A stretch of 46,133 nucleotides of DNA from JAKFWI01 sp035549875. Lineage in GTDB: Bacteria; Pseudomonadota; Alphaproteobacteria; Caulobacterales; Aquidulcibacteraceae. The notes under the pieces were generated by a model, which had not been told where the DNA came from, searched no databases, and saw nothing but the letters and a program-made list of their open reading frames with translations. The position numbers were made by a program, and so were the translations under genes. Positions 25,763-34,270 of this stretch are shown piece after piece. How positions within the stretch are numbered: position 1 is the stretch's first letter; the number at the start of each line of letters is the position of its first letter. Location of the stretch: contig DASZPV010000213.1 in assembly GCA_035549875.1 (NCBI GenBank), positions 1 to 46,133 of the forward strand, in the 5' to 3' direction.

Positions 25763-26677
25763 ATGTCCGCGACCGACTATCCCACGCTCGCCCGCAAGGT
25801 TCGGGTCGTCATCCTGGCCAACCATGAGGAACGCGATCTGCCGATGTGCCTGGCCGGCGTGCCCAAGGGCGTTGGCGTCACACTCATCGATTCGGGCAGC
25901 ACCGACCGCACCATGGACATCGCGCGCGAGCACGGCGCGCAGGTGATCGAGCATCCGTTTGAAGGCTTCGCCGCGCAGCGCAATTTCGCGCTCGCCGAGG
26001 CCGATATTAAGGCCGAGTGGGTCGTCTTCATCGACGCCGACGAGGTGTTTCAGAAATCGTTCTGGGATTGGGCGGAAAAAACCCTTGCCGCCGGCGATCC
26101 GCCGCTCGACGCGGTTTATGTCACGTCAAAGCTAGTGCTCGACGGCGTCGTGCTTGAACATGCGCCGGCTTATCCGATTTATCATTCACGCTTCGTGCGC
26201 CATGGCCGGGCTATTTTCGTCGATGGCGACACCAGCCACAACGAAACCATTCTGCGCGATCTGCGTACAGGCAAGGTGGATGCGCCCTACCTGCACTATT
26301 TCCAGTCCGGCCCGCTCTTGCCCTGGATGAAAAAGCACCTCGGCCTTGCCGATGAAGAAGTCCATGAAGGAGAGCCTACGTCCGGCATTCGCACCGGCCG
26401 CGCCCTGCTCAATCGCGCCGTGGGCAACGGACCGCTGAAAGCGCTGCTGCGCTTTTTCTACCATTATTTCTTCTGCCTCGGGTTTCTCGACGGTAAGGCC
26501 GGCCTGCGCTACAGCGCGATGTATTCCTGGTACGAGTTCAGCAAGTGGGTCATGAGCCTGGAAGATCCGACTCAGCCCAACGTCGCATGGGTCAAGCGTC
26601 TTGAGGCGCAGGCCAACCGGGCCAAGGCCGGCGGCGAGTCACAAGCACGGCCGGCGGCGCGCGTCCTGAACGGCTGA
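25763..26677 (+). CDS. Glycosyltransferase family 2 (WaaE-like)
   Basis: The 304-residue protein is a GT-A family 2 transferase. The opening VVILANHEERDLPMCLAGV leads to the nucleotide-binding IDSGSTDRTMDIAREHGAQV, then FAAQRNFALAEA and the metal-binding DADE (in WVVFIDADEVF, about residue 92). This order matches LPS-core type beta-glucosyltransferases of the WaaE/KdtX group, which retain the AAQRN signature. The C-terminal third has aromatic helices (FFYHYFFCLGFLDGKAGLRY) that probably bind the membrane. The stop overlaps the start of the flippase gene by one base (TGATG), so the two are coupled. Its likely job is to add a sugar to the lipid-linked repeat unit. Confidence 0.88.
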   Translation: MSATDYPTLARKVRVVILANHEERDLPMCLAGVPKGVGVTLIDSGSTDRTMDIAREHGAQVIEHPFEGFAAQRNFALAEADIKAEWVVFIDADEVFQKSFWDWAEKTLAAGDPPLDAVYVTSKLVLDGVVLEHAPAYPIYHSRFVRHGRAIFVDGDTSHNETILRDLRTGKVDAPYLHYFQSGPLLPWMKKHLGLADEEVHEGEPTSGIRTGRALLNRAVGNGPLKALLRFFYHYFFCLGFLDGKAGLRYSAMYSWYEFSKWVMSLEDPTQPNVAWVKRLEAQANRAKAGGESQARPAARVLNG

Positions 26678-28188
26678 TGTTCAAATTCCTGTCGCTTGCG
26701 GCTGTGAGCCAGGCGGTGCTGGTCACGCAGCAATTGGTGCTGCTCCCGTTGCAGATACATTTTTGGGGCTACGAGACCGCCGCTTTGTGGCTCGCGGTCA
26801 ACGCGCTCGCGGCCTTCGTCGGCGCAAGCGATCTCGGCTTGAGAAATGTGGCGTTCGCCGCCATCGCCGCGGGACAGACGGGGCCGCGGCTCAACACGCT
26901 ATGGACCATCATCCGCGCGCAAGTGCTTGGCTGCGCCGCCGTCATCGGCGTGATCTCGTTTTTCTATTTTGGGCCGGAAGCCGGGCCAAAATGGCTGTTC
27001 GTCTGCTTGCTCAGCACCGCCATGGCGCTGGACGGGTTTTTCCTGATCCGCGTCGCTTTGCTTGAAGCGGCTGGACTGATCACGATTTGCGAAGCGCTGT
27101 TCGTGGTGCTCGCCGTTTCCCGCGTGGTCGTGGGGTCGGTCGCGATCCTGATATTCCACGCCGGCCCGCTGACCTTGTCGGCGTTCTGGCTGGCCAGCAC
27201 GATCGTCGTTATCGCGCTGCAGAGCCGCTTGCGCGCGGCGGGCGCGCTTTCGCCTTTGCTTGGTCATTGGCGCCTTAGCGGCGCCGGCGAGGCCTACCGG
27301 GAAGCGCGCTGGTCGGCCTCGGGCCCCCTATCATCCTGGGCGCAGATTCAGTTGCCGGTGATGGTTTTGCAGGCCTTTGCGCCGGCGGCGCTGACCTCGT
27401 CTTTTGTCGCGATCCGATCGATATTTTCGCTGGTGCGGGCGATCATCGCGCAAGTGGCGCGCATCGCGTCAGTGCGCTTTGTCGAACGCGCCGGCGGCCA
27501 GGGTTTGGAAAGCGCGCGCGCGCTGCTGCTGTTGATTGCAGGCGGCTTTGCCTGGGTTGCCGCCGGCATCAGTCTTGGCGTGTTCGCGGAGAACCAGATG
27601 ATTCTCGGCCCGCTGTTCGCCCTGCCGCACGACAATTTCGTGCGGATCATGACGGTGACGTTCGCCGTGTCCTCGATCTTCTCGGTGCATCAGATCTTTT
27701 CCCTTGCCCTGATGCGTCAGGGAGAATTTCGCCTCGGCGGCGGCGCCAGCTATTTCTACATTCTGGGAATGGTGGTTGTCGGCGTTTTCTCATTCGCGCT
27801 GAAGAACCCCGATCTGCTGGTGTTTGGCCTGGTCGCGTCCGATGCGATTTTCCTTGCGCAGGTGGTCTGGCCATTCTTCTTGCCGGCGCCGGGCGCCAAG
27901 ACAGCCGGAACCGCGTTGCGCCGCGCGCGCGTTTCGTTTGTGCTTTCCATGACGCTGTGGGTGGCGCTGACGATCGCAGCCTGGGCGCTGTTCTGGTGGT
28001 ATTTCGCGCGGCACGAAATCGTAGAGTTCAGCATCACGCGGCTGATTGCGGCGCTGGCGGTCGCGCTGCTCGTCGTGCTGGCGGCCGCCGGATGTTTCGT
28101 CGGCCTGTCGCGCCACCAGATCCGCGACCTGATTGGCAAAACCGCCCGCCCGCTCGATACGCCCTCGTCGGAGCCGCTAAGCCCCTAG
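26677..28188 (+). CDS. Polysaccharide flippase-like membrane protein (Wzx type)
   Basis: The 503-residue protein is strongly hydrophobic with 12 to 14 predicted helices, the size and plan of MATE/MVF-type oligosaccharide flippases. Segments such as LLVLAAAGCFVGLSRHQI near the C-terminus and the N-terminal ALWLAVNALAAFVGASDLGLRNV (written in part; about residues 36-58) have the polar loop residues typical of Wzx proteins. In this locus it would move the undecaprenyl-linked repeat unit across the inner membrane for the polymerase. No other flippase or ABC exporter gene is seen, which supports the role. It shares one base with the preceding transferase gene. Wzx proteins diverge widely, so the family call leans on topology and context. 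Confidence 0.78.
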   Translation: MFKFLSLAAVSQAVLVTQQLVLLPLQIHFWGYETAALWLAVNALAAFVGASDLGLRNVAFAAIAAGQTGPRLNTLWTIIRAQVLGCAAVIGVISFFYFGPEAGPKWLFVCLLSTAMALDGFFLIRVALLEAAGLITICEALFVVLAVSRVVVGSVAILIFHAGPLTLSAFWLASTIVVIALQSRLRAAGALSPLLGHWRLSGAGEAYREARWSASGPLSSWAQIQLPVMVLQAFAPAALTSSFVAIRSIFSLVRAIIAQVARIASVRFVERAGGQGLESARALLLLIAGGFAWVAAGISLGVFAENQMILGPLFALPHDNFVRIMTVTFAVSSIFSVHQIFSLALMRQGEFRLGGGASYFYILGMVVVGVFSFALKNPDLLVFGLVASDAIFLAQVVWPFFLPAPGAKTAGTALRRARVSFVLSMTLWVALTIAAWALFWWYFARHEIVEFSITRLIAALAVALLVVLAAAGCFVGLSRHQIRDLIGKTARPLDTPSSEPLSP

Positions 28189-28206
28189 AGTGGCGCGCGC
28201 AAAACG

Positions 28207-28911
28207 CTAAGGGCGGGCGAGAAACAGGAAGTCGGCCTGCACGGCCTCGCCGCGCTCGTCACACGTCTGATTGTAGACGCCGGCGAGGGAAAACTTCTCG
28301 GCGGTGAGGAAATCGGCGATTTCGCCAGCGAGCGCCTGGTTATCGTAGAGTTCCACGAACGAGAGTTCGACATAAATGGCGGCGATAGCAGGAAACAGGC
28401 CCTTGGCGCCGCGCAGCACATCGCGCTCAAATCCCTGCACGTCGATCTTGATCAGCGTCGGCCCGCTCAGCATGTCAGCCTGGACCACGCGATCGAGACG
28501 CCGCACCGGCACATTGAGCGCAGAAGCCTCATTCATCTGAAACATCGTCTTCTGGCGTTCGCCGAGCGGCAGCAGCGATGATGAATCGGCGCGCGAAGCC
28601 ACGTGCATCACTGCCACGCCCTCCTCTTCACCGAGCGCGCAATCGAACACCTGCGCCCGGCCGGCGGTGACGGCGGCCAGCTTCGCGCGCGGCTCCGGCA
28701 GGGGCTCGAAGCAGAACAGTTTCGCCTGCGGCCACGTCGCCATGGCGAACGCGGCGAACTGGCCCTTGTTGGCCCCGATATCGATCACCGAGCCGAACTG
28801 GAAACGGCCCAGCGCGGCGCGGTGATCCATGGTCGCCAGCACGCCTTTGCTGAACGCGCCCCAAGTGCGCGGCGTTGTGGCGGCCGCCATCAATTTCGCC
28901 AGCGATGCCAT
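28207..28911 (-). CDS. FkbM family methyltransferase
   Basis: The 234-residue protein has the FkbM pattern. The SAM-binding loop VIDIGANKGQFAAFAM is near residue 41, followed by FCFEPLPEPRAKL and ALGEEEGVAVMHV, and the DVQGFERDVLRGA box near residue 158, where the family has KIDVEGxExxVLxG. These enzymes usually O-methylate sugars or amino-sugar residues. It is last in the ten-gene minus-strand tailoring run and lies 3 bp after the aminotransferase gene. A sugar methylation on the repeat unit is likely from context. The precise position cannot be inferred. Confidence 0.88.
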   Translation of the reverse strand: MASLAKLMAAATTPRTWGAFSKGVLATMDHRAALGRFQFGSVIDIGANKGQFAAFAMATWPQAKLFCFEPLPEPRAKLAAVTAGRAQVFDCALGEEEGVAVMHVASRADSSSLLPLGERQKTMFQMNEASALNVPVRRLDRVVQADMLSGPTLIKIDVQGFERDVLRGAKGLFPAIAAIYVELSFVELYDNQALAGEIADFLTAEKFSLAGVYNQTCDERGEAVQADFLFLARP

Positions 28912-28914
28912 AGG

Positions 28915-30117
28915 CTAGGCGACGCGCGTTTCCGGCGATTCGCCGCTATTGGCGGCGACCTGGCCTGTGCGCTCCGTCAACAGCGCCAGCAGGACGTCGC
29001 AGATGTACTCAACATCGGCCTCCGTCGTCAGCGCGCTTGAGGGCAGATTGACGCCATATTTCGAAAGCACCTGGCTGGCGCGATTATCCTTCGCGTGGCG
29101 CAGCGCGGCTGGCCGGTCGGCGAATGCCGGCATGCTCGACAGCATCGTGAACACCGGGCGTGAATCGACGCCCGCCTGGTCGAGCGCTTCCATCACGTCG
29201 TATTTCGTCAGGCCCAGGGCCGGGTCGAGTACGATCGTGGGCATCCAGAAACAGTTGAACACGTTCGGCGGCTCGACATTGATGGCGATGCCCGGCGCAG
29301 ACTCCAGGCGCTTGCGATACCATTCAAACGTGTTGCGCTTGTGCTCCACCAGGCCGTCGATGCGGCGCATCTGGCCGACGCCCAGGGCGGCCTGCATGGC
29401 GCTCATCTTGTACTTGAACGCGATCTCGGTGTTGTAAAAGAGCTGGTAGCGCCCGGCGACCGACGTGCGGCCGTGATCGCGCAGGAACAGCGCGCGCTTA
29501 TAGAGCGCTTCGTCGTCGGTCAGCAGCATGCCGCCTTCGCCGGTGGTCACGGTCTTCGAGCCGTGGAAGCTCAGCACCGAAATATCGCCGAACGAGCCGG
29601 CCATTCTGCCGTCAAGCCTGGAGCCCAGGGCCTCGGCGGCGTCTTCGATCAGTTTCAGGCCGTGCTTATCGGCAATGGCGCGCAGCGCCGGCCAGTCGCA
29701 CATCGAACCATAAAGATCGACGCCCAGGATCACCTTGGTTCGCGGCGTGATCGCGCGCTCAACCGCTTCGGCCGAAAGGCACCACGTGGCCGGATCGACG
29801 TCCGCGAGCACGCCTTCGGCGCCGGTTTGATAAATCGGCGCGACGGAGGCGATCCAGGTAATGTCGGGCGCGATCACTTCGTCGCCCTGCTTTACGTCAA
29901 GCGTCGCAAGCGCCAGGTGCAGCGCGGAGGTCGCGTGCGTAACGGCGATGGCATAGCGCACGCCGCAATAGGCGGCGACCAGGCGCTCAAACTCGGCGAT
30001 ATAGGTGTTGCAGTTCTCGTACCAGCCGGTGCGCGCGGCGTCGGCGACGAGCGCGACTTCTTCCTCAGTGATCGCCGGACCCGCCACTGGAATACGCCGG
30101 CGGTTTTGTTCACTCAT
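28915..30117 (-). CDS. DegT/DnrJ/EryC1/StrS sugar aminotransferase (perosamine synthase-like)
   Basis: This PLP-dependent enzyme, 400 residues from ATG 30117 (GGAG 8 bases upstream), converts a keto-sugar nucleotide to an amino sugar. Motifs are ATSALHLAL near residue 62, the cofactor-binding IEDAAEALGS near residue 157, and SFHGSKTVTTGEGGM with the PLP lysine at about residue 188. The SKTVTTGEGG wording is closest to GDP-perosamine synthase-type C-4 aminotransferases. A GDP-mannose 4,6-dehydratase that would supply that substrate is not in the window, so the true substrate is open. It follows the GT39-like gene by 17 bp. The frame extends to 30138, which would overlap that gene, but the ribosome-binding site favours 30117. 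Confidence 0.9.
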   Translation of the reverse strand: MSEQNRRRIPVAGPAITEEEVALVADAARTGWYENCNTYIAEFERLVAAYCGVRYAIAVTHATSALHLALATLDVKQGDEVIAPDITWIASVAPIYQTGAEGVLADVDPATWCLSAEAVERAITPRTKVILGVDLYGSMCDWPALRAIADKHGLKLIEDAAEALGSRLDGRMAGSFGDISVLSFHGSKTVTTGEGGMLLTDDEALYKRALFLRDHGRTSVAGRYQLFYNTEIAFKYKMSAMQAALGVGQMRRIDGLVEHKRNTFEWYRKRLESAPGIAINVEPPNVFNCFWMPTIVLDPALGLTKYDVMEALDQAGVDSRPVFTMLSSMPAFADRPAALRHAKDNRASQVLSKYGVNLPSSALTTEADVEYICDVLLALLTERTGQVAANSGESPETRVA

Positions 30118-30134
30118 GTTCGTGCTCCGTAGAT

Positions 30135-31826
30135 TCATTGCGGCAGGCTCTTGAACGCGGTCTTCCGCGCCGATGGCTCAGCAACGATCATTCCGGAGGT
30201 CCCGGCGACGGCGAGCCGCATTTTGCTGTTAACCGGCGCCACATCGCGCTCGTTGTTGCTCACGAAAATACGCCCGTTGAAATATCGCCCATCAAGCCGA
30301 TACCCCGCCTTCGTGAACGTATCCACAACCATGTCATAATTCGCGGGCGTGACGCCGGTGCAGCGCGGGAAATCGCCCAGCACGACAAAGCGGGGCTTTT
30401 TCTGCGCAATATGCGCCAGCTCAACCTTCGGATCGATTTTCAGGGCCGCGGACATGATCGAATCGAGGTGATGCATGTAGTATGGATATTTGGTCGGCGC
30501 CGTCACATCGAGCAATTCATAAAGCACGTGGTGTTCGCATGCGACGTAGATCGTCTCGTCCTTGGCCAGGCGCGGCCGCAGATCAGCCGCCAGGGCGCGG
30601 TACGGGTCGGCGGTCGGCGGGAGGCCAAGGACCGCTTCCACGGCGCCTTTGATTCCGCGCGCGTCGAACGCCAGGGCGTCGCCGCCCATCATCGCGCCAG
30701 AAGCCGCCAGCACGCCCATCGCCAGCGTGCGCAACGCCGGCTCGCGCAGGACCGCCGCCAGGGACAGGGCAAGCAGGACGAACAGCGGCGGCAGAACCTG
30801 CAGGAAGTAGTGCGGATAAAAGCGTCCGCTCGTTAGCGCTGCCGCGGCGGCGCCCAGGAGCACGCCGCCGACCACGATCGACAGCGCGTTGAACGACACG
30901 CCGCCAACCGGCGGCGCGGCCGGCGTGCGCCGGAACGCCATCCAGATCGCGCAGGCAACGATCGCAACCGGCGCCGTGAGGTAAGGCAGCGAGCGCTCGA
31001 GCTGCAACATCATGTCGCGCAGATTGTCGATGTCGGGTTTGTAGCCGGACAAATACTGAGTCTGTTCGGCAAAATAGGAGGGAAATAGACCGGTGACGAG
31101 CAGCGGCGCCAGAATAGCGAGGTTCATCAGCGCAAAGCCGGCGAAAATCGTCAGCCCGTTGAGCGCAAAGAAGCGCGCGCGCTCGACAAGGCTGGACCGC
31201 ACCGTCCAGGCCAGCACCCCATAGCCGGCGACAAATCCGACGATCAGCGCGCCGGCCAGATAATTGAACTGCACGCCCCACGCCATCAGCGCGCCAGCGC
31301 CGAGCAGCGAAAGCGCGCCCGGCCGTTCCGGATTCTTCAGGAGCAGCGCCAGCCAGCCCATCGTCGCCGCGTTGATCAGAATTTCGCTGTTCACCGCCGA
31401 GCCGCCGATGCCGCCGGTGGCGAAGGCGTAGATCAGCGCCAGGACAAGCGCCGCCCCGGCGCTCAGCCCAAACCTTTTGGTCGCGATGTGGTGCAGCGTG
31501 ATCGCGGCGCCGGCAACCGCCGCGATCGCCATCAGGCGGGTCGCGAACGGATCATAGCCGAACATGCCGATGAACGCCGCGAAGACCCAGTAAAGGCCCA
31601 TCGGCTTGTGGTCGAACACAACGGTGTAAGGCAGGTGCCCTTTGAGGATTTCGACCGCGACCATGGAATAGGTCGTCTCGTCCCAATCCATGCCCGCGTA
31701 AAATGCGTTCGGCAGCCTGATCAGCAGCACGAAGGCCGTGATCAACACCGCCGGCGAGAACCGGACTTGTCCCAGAGTAAAGCCAGCGACCACGCTCTTG
31801 TCTCCTGATTTGGATATGAGGTTCAT
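30135..31826 (-). CDS. GT39/ArnT-like membrane glycosyltransferase
   Basis: The 563-residue protein resembles the dolichyl/polyprenyl-phosphate-sugar transferases of the GT-C fold. The first periplasmic loop has NAFYAGMDWDETTYSMVAVEIL (shortened: GMDWDETTY), the catalytic Asp-Glu region of the ArnT/PMT group, followed by HLPYTVVFDHKPMGLYW. About eleven or twelve membrane helices fill residues 25-390, and a soluble periplasmic domain of about 170 residues follows. Such enzymes use polyprenyl-phosphate-linked sugars to decorate polymers on the periplasmic side. Its start overlaps the stop of the upstream DPM1-GtrA fusion gene by 4 bases (31823-31826). That gene would make and flip the lipid-linked donor, which is a good functional match. 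Confidence 0.85.
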   Translation of the reverse strand: MNLISKSGDKSVVAGFTLGQVRFSPAVLITAFVLLIRLPNAFYAGMDWDETTYSMVAVEILKGHLPYTVVFDHKPMGLYWVFAAFIGMFGYDPFATRLMAIAAVAGAAITLHHIATKRFGLSAGAALVLALIYAFATGGIGGSAVNSEILINAATMGWLALLLKNPERPGALSLLGAGALMAWGVQFNYLAGALIVGFVAGYGVLAWTVRSSLVERARFFALNGLTIFAGFALMNLAILAPLLVTGLFPSYFAEQTQYLSGYKPDIDNLRDMMLQLERSLPYLTAPVAIVACAIWMAFRRTPAAPPVGGVSFNALSIVVGGVLLGAAAAALTSGRFYPHYFLQVLPPLFVLLALSLAAVLREPALRTLAMGVLAASGAMMGGDALAFDARGIKGAVEAVLGLPPTADPYRALAADLRPRLAKDETIYVACEHHVLYELLDVTAPTKYPYYMHHLDSIMSAALKIDPKVELAHIAQKKPRFVVLGDFPRCTGVTPANYDMVVDTFTKAGYRLDGRYFNGRIFVSNNERDVAPVNSKMRLAVAGTSGMIVAEPSARKTAFKSLPQ

Positions 31827-33001
31827 GTGCGCGCCGCCGTGGTGCGCCAGGAGAACATCGAGGACATGACGTAATTCCAGACCGAGCCGAGCACGACGCC
31901 GGCAAGCGCCGAAGCGGCCCAGTTAAACTTGCCTTCGTAAAGCCAGTTGGCGATGCCGACATTGGCCACCGCGCCAAACGAGCAGACGCCGACGAATACG
32001 GCCCAGCCGCGCAGCAGCCCCCAGCCCGAAAGGCGCCGGTCGCGATAGGTGAGCATGTTGTTCAGCGCGAAGTTCCAGGTCATCGCCGTCAGCGCCGCTA
32101 CGGCTTCGGCCACCGCAAAGCCCCTATGGAAGACCTGGAACATCGCCGTGAGCACCGCAAAATGCACGGCGATGCCCGATACGCCGATCACCGAGAAGCT
32201 GACAAAGCGCGCCGGAATGATGTGGCCGAATTTCTTGTCGAACAGCAGCAGCAGATATTCCCAGAGCACCAGCGTATCCAGCTTGCTGTCGCCGTGGATG
32301 CGCTGCTTGAACGTATAGGGCACTTCCTTGAACCGCAACGGTTCGGGACTCGAAGCGAAAAGATCGAGCAGGATTTTGAAGCCCATGTTGGAAAGGCGCG
32401 GCAGAACGCGGTCGAACGCATCGCGGCGGATGCCGAAGAAGCCGCTCATTACGTCCTTTACCGGCGCGCGCACGACAAGGCTCGCTATGCGCGTGGCCAG
32501 GCGGCTGGCGTTTTGCCGCCCCTCTTCCCATGCGCCCATGCCGCCGCCATCGACATAGCGGCTGCCGACGACGACGTCATAGTGCTGGGTGCGCAGTTCG
32601 ATGAGCATGCGCGGCAGCAGTGAAGTATCGTGCTGGAGGTCGGCGTCCATCACGATTACGTATGGCGCCGAGGTAGAAAGGATGCCTTCGACCACCGCGG
32701 TCGAAAGGCCGCGCCGGCCGACACGGCGCACGATGCGCACGCGCCGATCGAAAAGCGCCATCTGGCGCGCGACGCCGCTGGTCTGGTCCGGCGAATCGTC
32801 ATCGACGAAAACCACCTCCCAGTTCAGGTCGCGCCCGAGGATCGAGCGGATTTCGTCCACGATCAGCGGAATGTTGGCGCTCTCGTTGAAGGTCGGGATG
32901 ACAATGGACAATTCCGCTCCGCCCTGGGCGAGCAGCGGCGTCTCGTCCAGGTTGGAATTTGCGACTGGCGACATGAAGGCGTTCCCAAGCGGCGCAGCCA
33001 T
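31823..33001 (-). CDS. Polyprenyl-phosphate sugar synthase (DPM1-like) fused to GtrA flippase
   Basis: The protein has 392 residues from ATG 33001; ATG 32974 and TTG 33034 are alternatives. Two domains are joined. The N-terminal GT2 domain (about residues 20-235) has LSIVIPTFNES, VVFVDDDSPDQT, MDADLQHD with the metal-binding Asp, and GSRYVDGGG, the signs of dolichol-phosphate-mannose synthase-like enzymes. From about residue 260 four helices (RFVSFSVIGVSGIAVHFAVL..., WNFALNNMLTYRDRR, VGSVWNYVMSSMFSWR) form a GtrA domain, which is thought to flip polyprenyl-phosphate sugar. The fusion makes and turns over a lipid-linked sugar for the GT39-like gene that it overlaps by 4 bases. The sugar itself is not readable from sequence. 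Confidence 0.9.
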   Translation of the reverse strand: MAAPLGNAFMSPVANSNLDETPLLAQGGAELSIVIPTFNESANIPLIVDEIRSILGRDLNWEVVFVDDDSPDQTSGVARQMALFDRRVRIVRRVGRRGLSTAVVEGILSTSAPYVIVMDADLQHDTSLLPRMLIELRTQHYDVVVGSRYVDGGGMGAWEEGRQNASRLATRIASLVVRAPVKDVMSGFFGIRRDAFDRVLPRLSNMGFKILLDLFASSPEPLRFKEVPYTFKQRIHGDSKLDTLVLWEYLLLLFDKKFGHIIPARFVSFSVIGVSGIAVHFAVLTAMFQVFHRGFAVAEAVAALTAMTWNFALNNMLTYRDRRLSGWGLLRGWAVFVGVCSFGAVANVGIANWLYEGKFNWAASALAGVVLGSVWNYVMSSMFSWRTTAART

Positions 33002-33066
33002 GCGAAAGGCCGGCTCGCAGGGGCCAAGCAGCAAGAGCTATGCCGCTTAAGCGCTCCCGAATGTGG

Positions 33067-34269
33067 TTAAGGCGAAGGCGTGGACAGGACACCCGGCGCG
33101 GTCGCCGGCTTGTGCAGAAGCAGCTTGCGAAGCGCCCGCTGGGCCGGCATTTCGAACCGTGCATAAGCCAGCGCCGAAAGCGGAATCAGGATTACGAAAA
33201 ACGCCAGCAGCATCCCCGCGCTATGCACCAGCCCGAGGCTGAGAACGCCGTTCACGCAGGCCAGCGCGATCAGCAATTGCAGCGGAAAATGCAGCAGATA
33301 ACTGGAATAGCTGATCTGTCCCAGCAGCCGCAGCGTCCGTGAATTCGGCCGCGCGAGCCGATCGCACAGGGCCGCGGCCAAGACGGTGATCGGAAACACG
33401 ACATAGCATATGACGAACGCCATGCCGGCATGGCTGAGGAAGCGCACCGCCGCGGCCGGCAGGTGGTTAAGCAAGCCCGCCGGCGCGCCGCGATAAACCA
33501 GAAAGACCAGCCCGGCCCAGGACGTCGCCGCCAGCGCGAGGGCGCCCCGCGCGATGCGTTTCACATCGGCCCGCGCGATGCAGGCCTGGTAGAACTTGTA
33601 GATCAATCCGCCCGCGAAAAAGCCGCACAGGCCGCGCCCAAGCGGCGGATAGATGAACCAGAAGCCAATGCCGATCGCGAATACGGCGATGCACCCCCAA
33701 ACGCCGCGCAACGCGCCGGCCCGCGCCAGCGCCCAGAACACGGCGTACATCGCGATTTCAACGGTGAGCGACCATGTCGGCCCGTTGAATCCCGATGACT
33801 CCATCAGGTTGATGAAAAACAGATTGAGCGTGAAATGCGCCGCGTCGTTGTGCTCGTAGACGAAATGCTGGCCGGTGGCGTGCAGGAACAGCGCCTGCAA
33901 TACCGCCACGGCGATCAGCGTCGCCAGGTGCATCGGGTAAAGGCGGCTGAACCGCAATGCGGCGAATTTTCCGCCGCTCATAGCGCCTTCGGCGATCGCC
34001 TTCTGATACAGGAAGAAGAACACGAAGCCGGAGATCACGAAAAACAGATCGACCGCGCGGTGGCCGTATTCGTAGAAGATTTTAAGCAGCGGGTGCAGCG
34101 GCTCCAGCGTGCGGTCCGGTTCGGCGCCGTCGCGCCAGGTCAGCAGCGGCGTGCCGAGCAGCCAGAAATGCTGCCAGTGCCAGAAAACGACGGAAAGCGC
34201 CGCCAGCCCGCGCAACGCGTCCAGGCTTTCGAGCCGCGGCGCCTTGGTATCTCCTGCTGCTTCGGCCAT
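33067..34269 (-). CDS. Acyltransferase family 3 (OafA/YrhL-like)
   Basis: This 400-residue integral membrane protein transfers acyl groups (commonly acetyl or succinyl) to sugars. The N-terminal LESLDALRGLAALSVVFWHW carries the conserved RG and His residues of the family's first helix. VDLFFVISGFVFFFLYQ (about residue 93) and RFSRLYPMHLATL (FSRLYP, the Arg/Tyr-rich loop) follow, then TWSLTVEIAMYAVFW. Ten helices are expected. The short gap of one base after the GH16 gene and the 65-bp gap to the DPM1-GtrA gene place it in the tailoring operon. It probably decorates the repeat unit. A second, distinct member of the family is at 39812-40933. Confidence 0.9.
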   Translation of the reverse strand: MAEAAGDTKAPRLESLDALRGLAALSVVFWHWQHFWLLGTPLLTWRDGAEPDRTLEPLHPLLKIFYEYGHRAVDLFFVISGFVFFFLYQKAIAEGAMSGGKFAALRFSRLYPMHLATLIAVAVLQALFLHATGQHFVYEHNDAAHFTLNLFFINLMESSGFNGPTWSLTVEIAMYAVFWALARAGALRGVWGCIAVFAIGIGFWFIYPPLGRGLCGFFAGGLIYKFYQACIARADVKRIARGALALAATSWAGLVFLVYRGAPAGLLNHLPAAAVRFLSHAGMAFVICYVVFPITVLAAALCDRLARPNSRTLRLLGQISYSSYLLHFPLQLLIALACVNGVLSLGLVHSAGMLLAFFVILIPLSALAYARFEMPAQRALRKLLLHKPATAPGVLSTPSP

Positions 34270-34270
34270 C

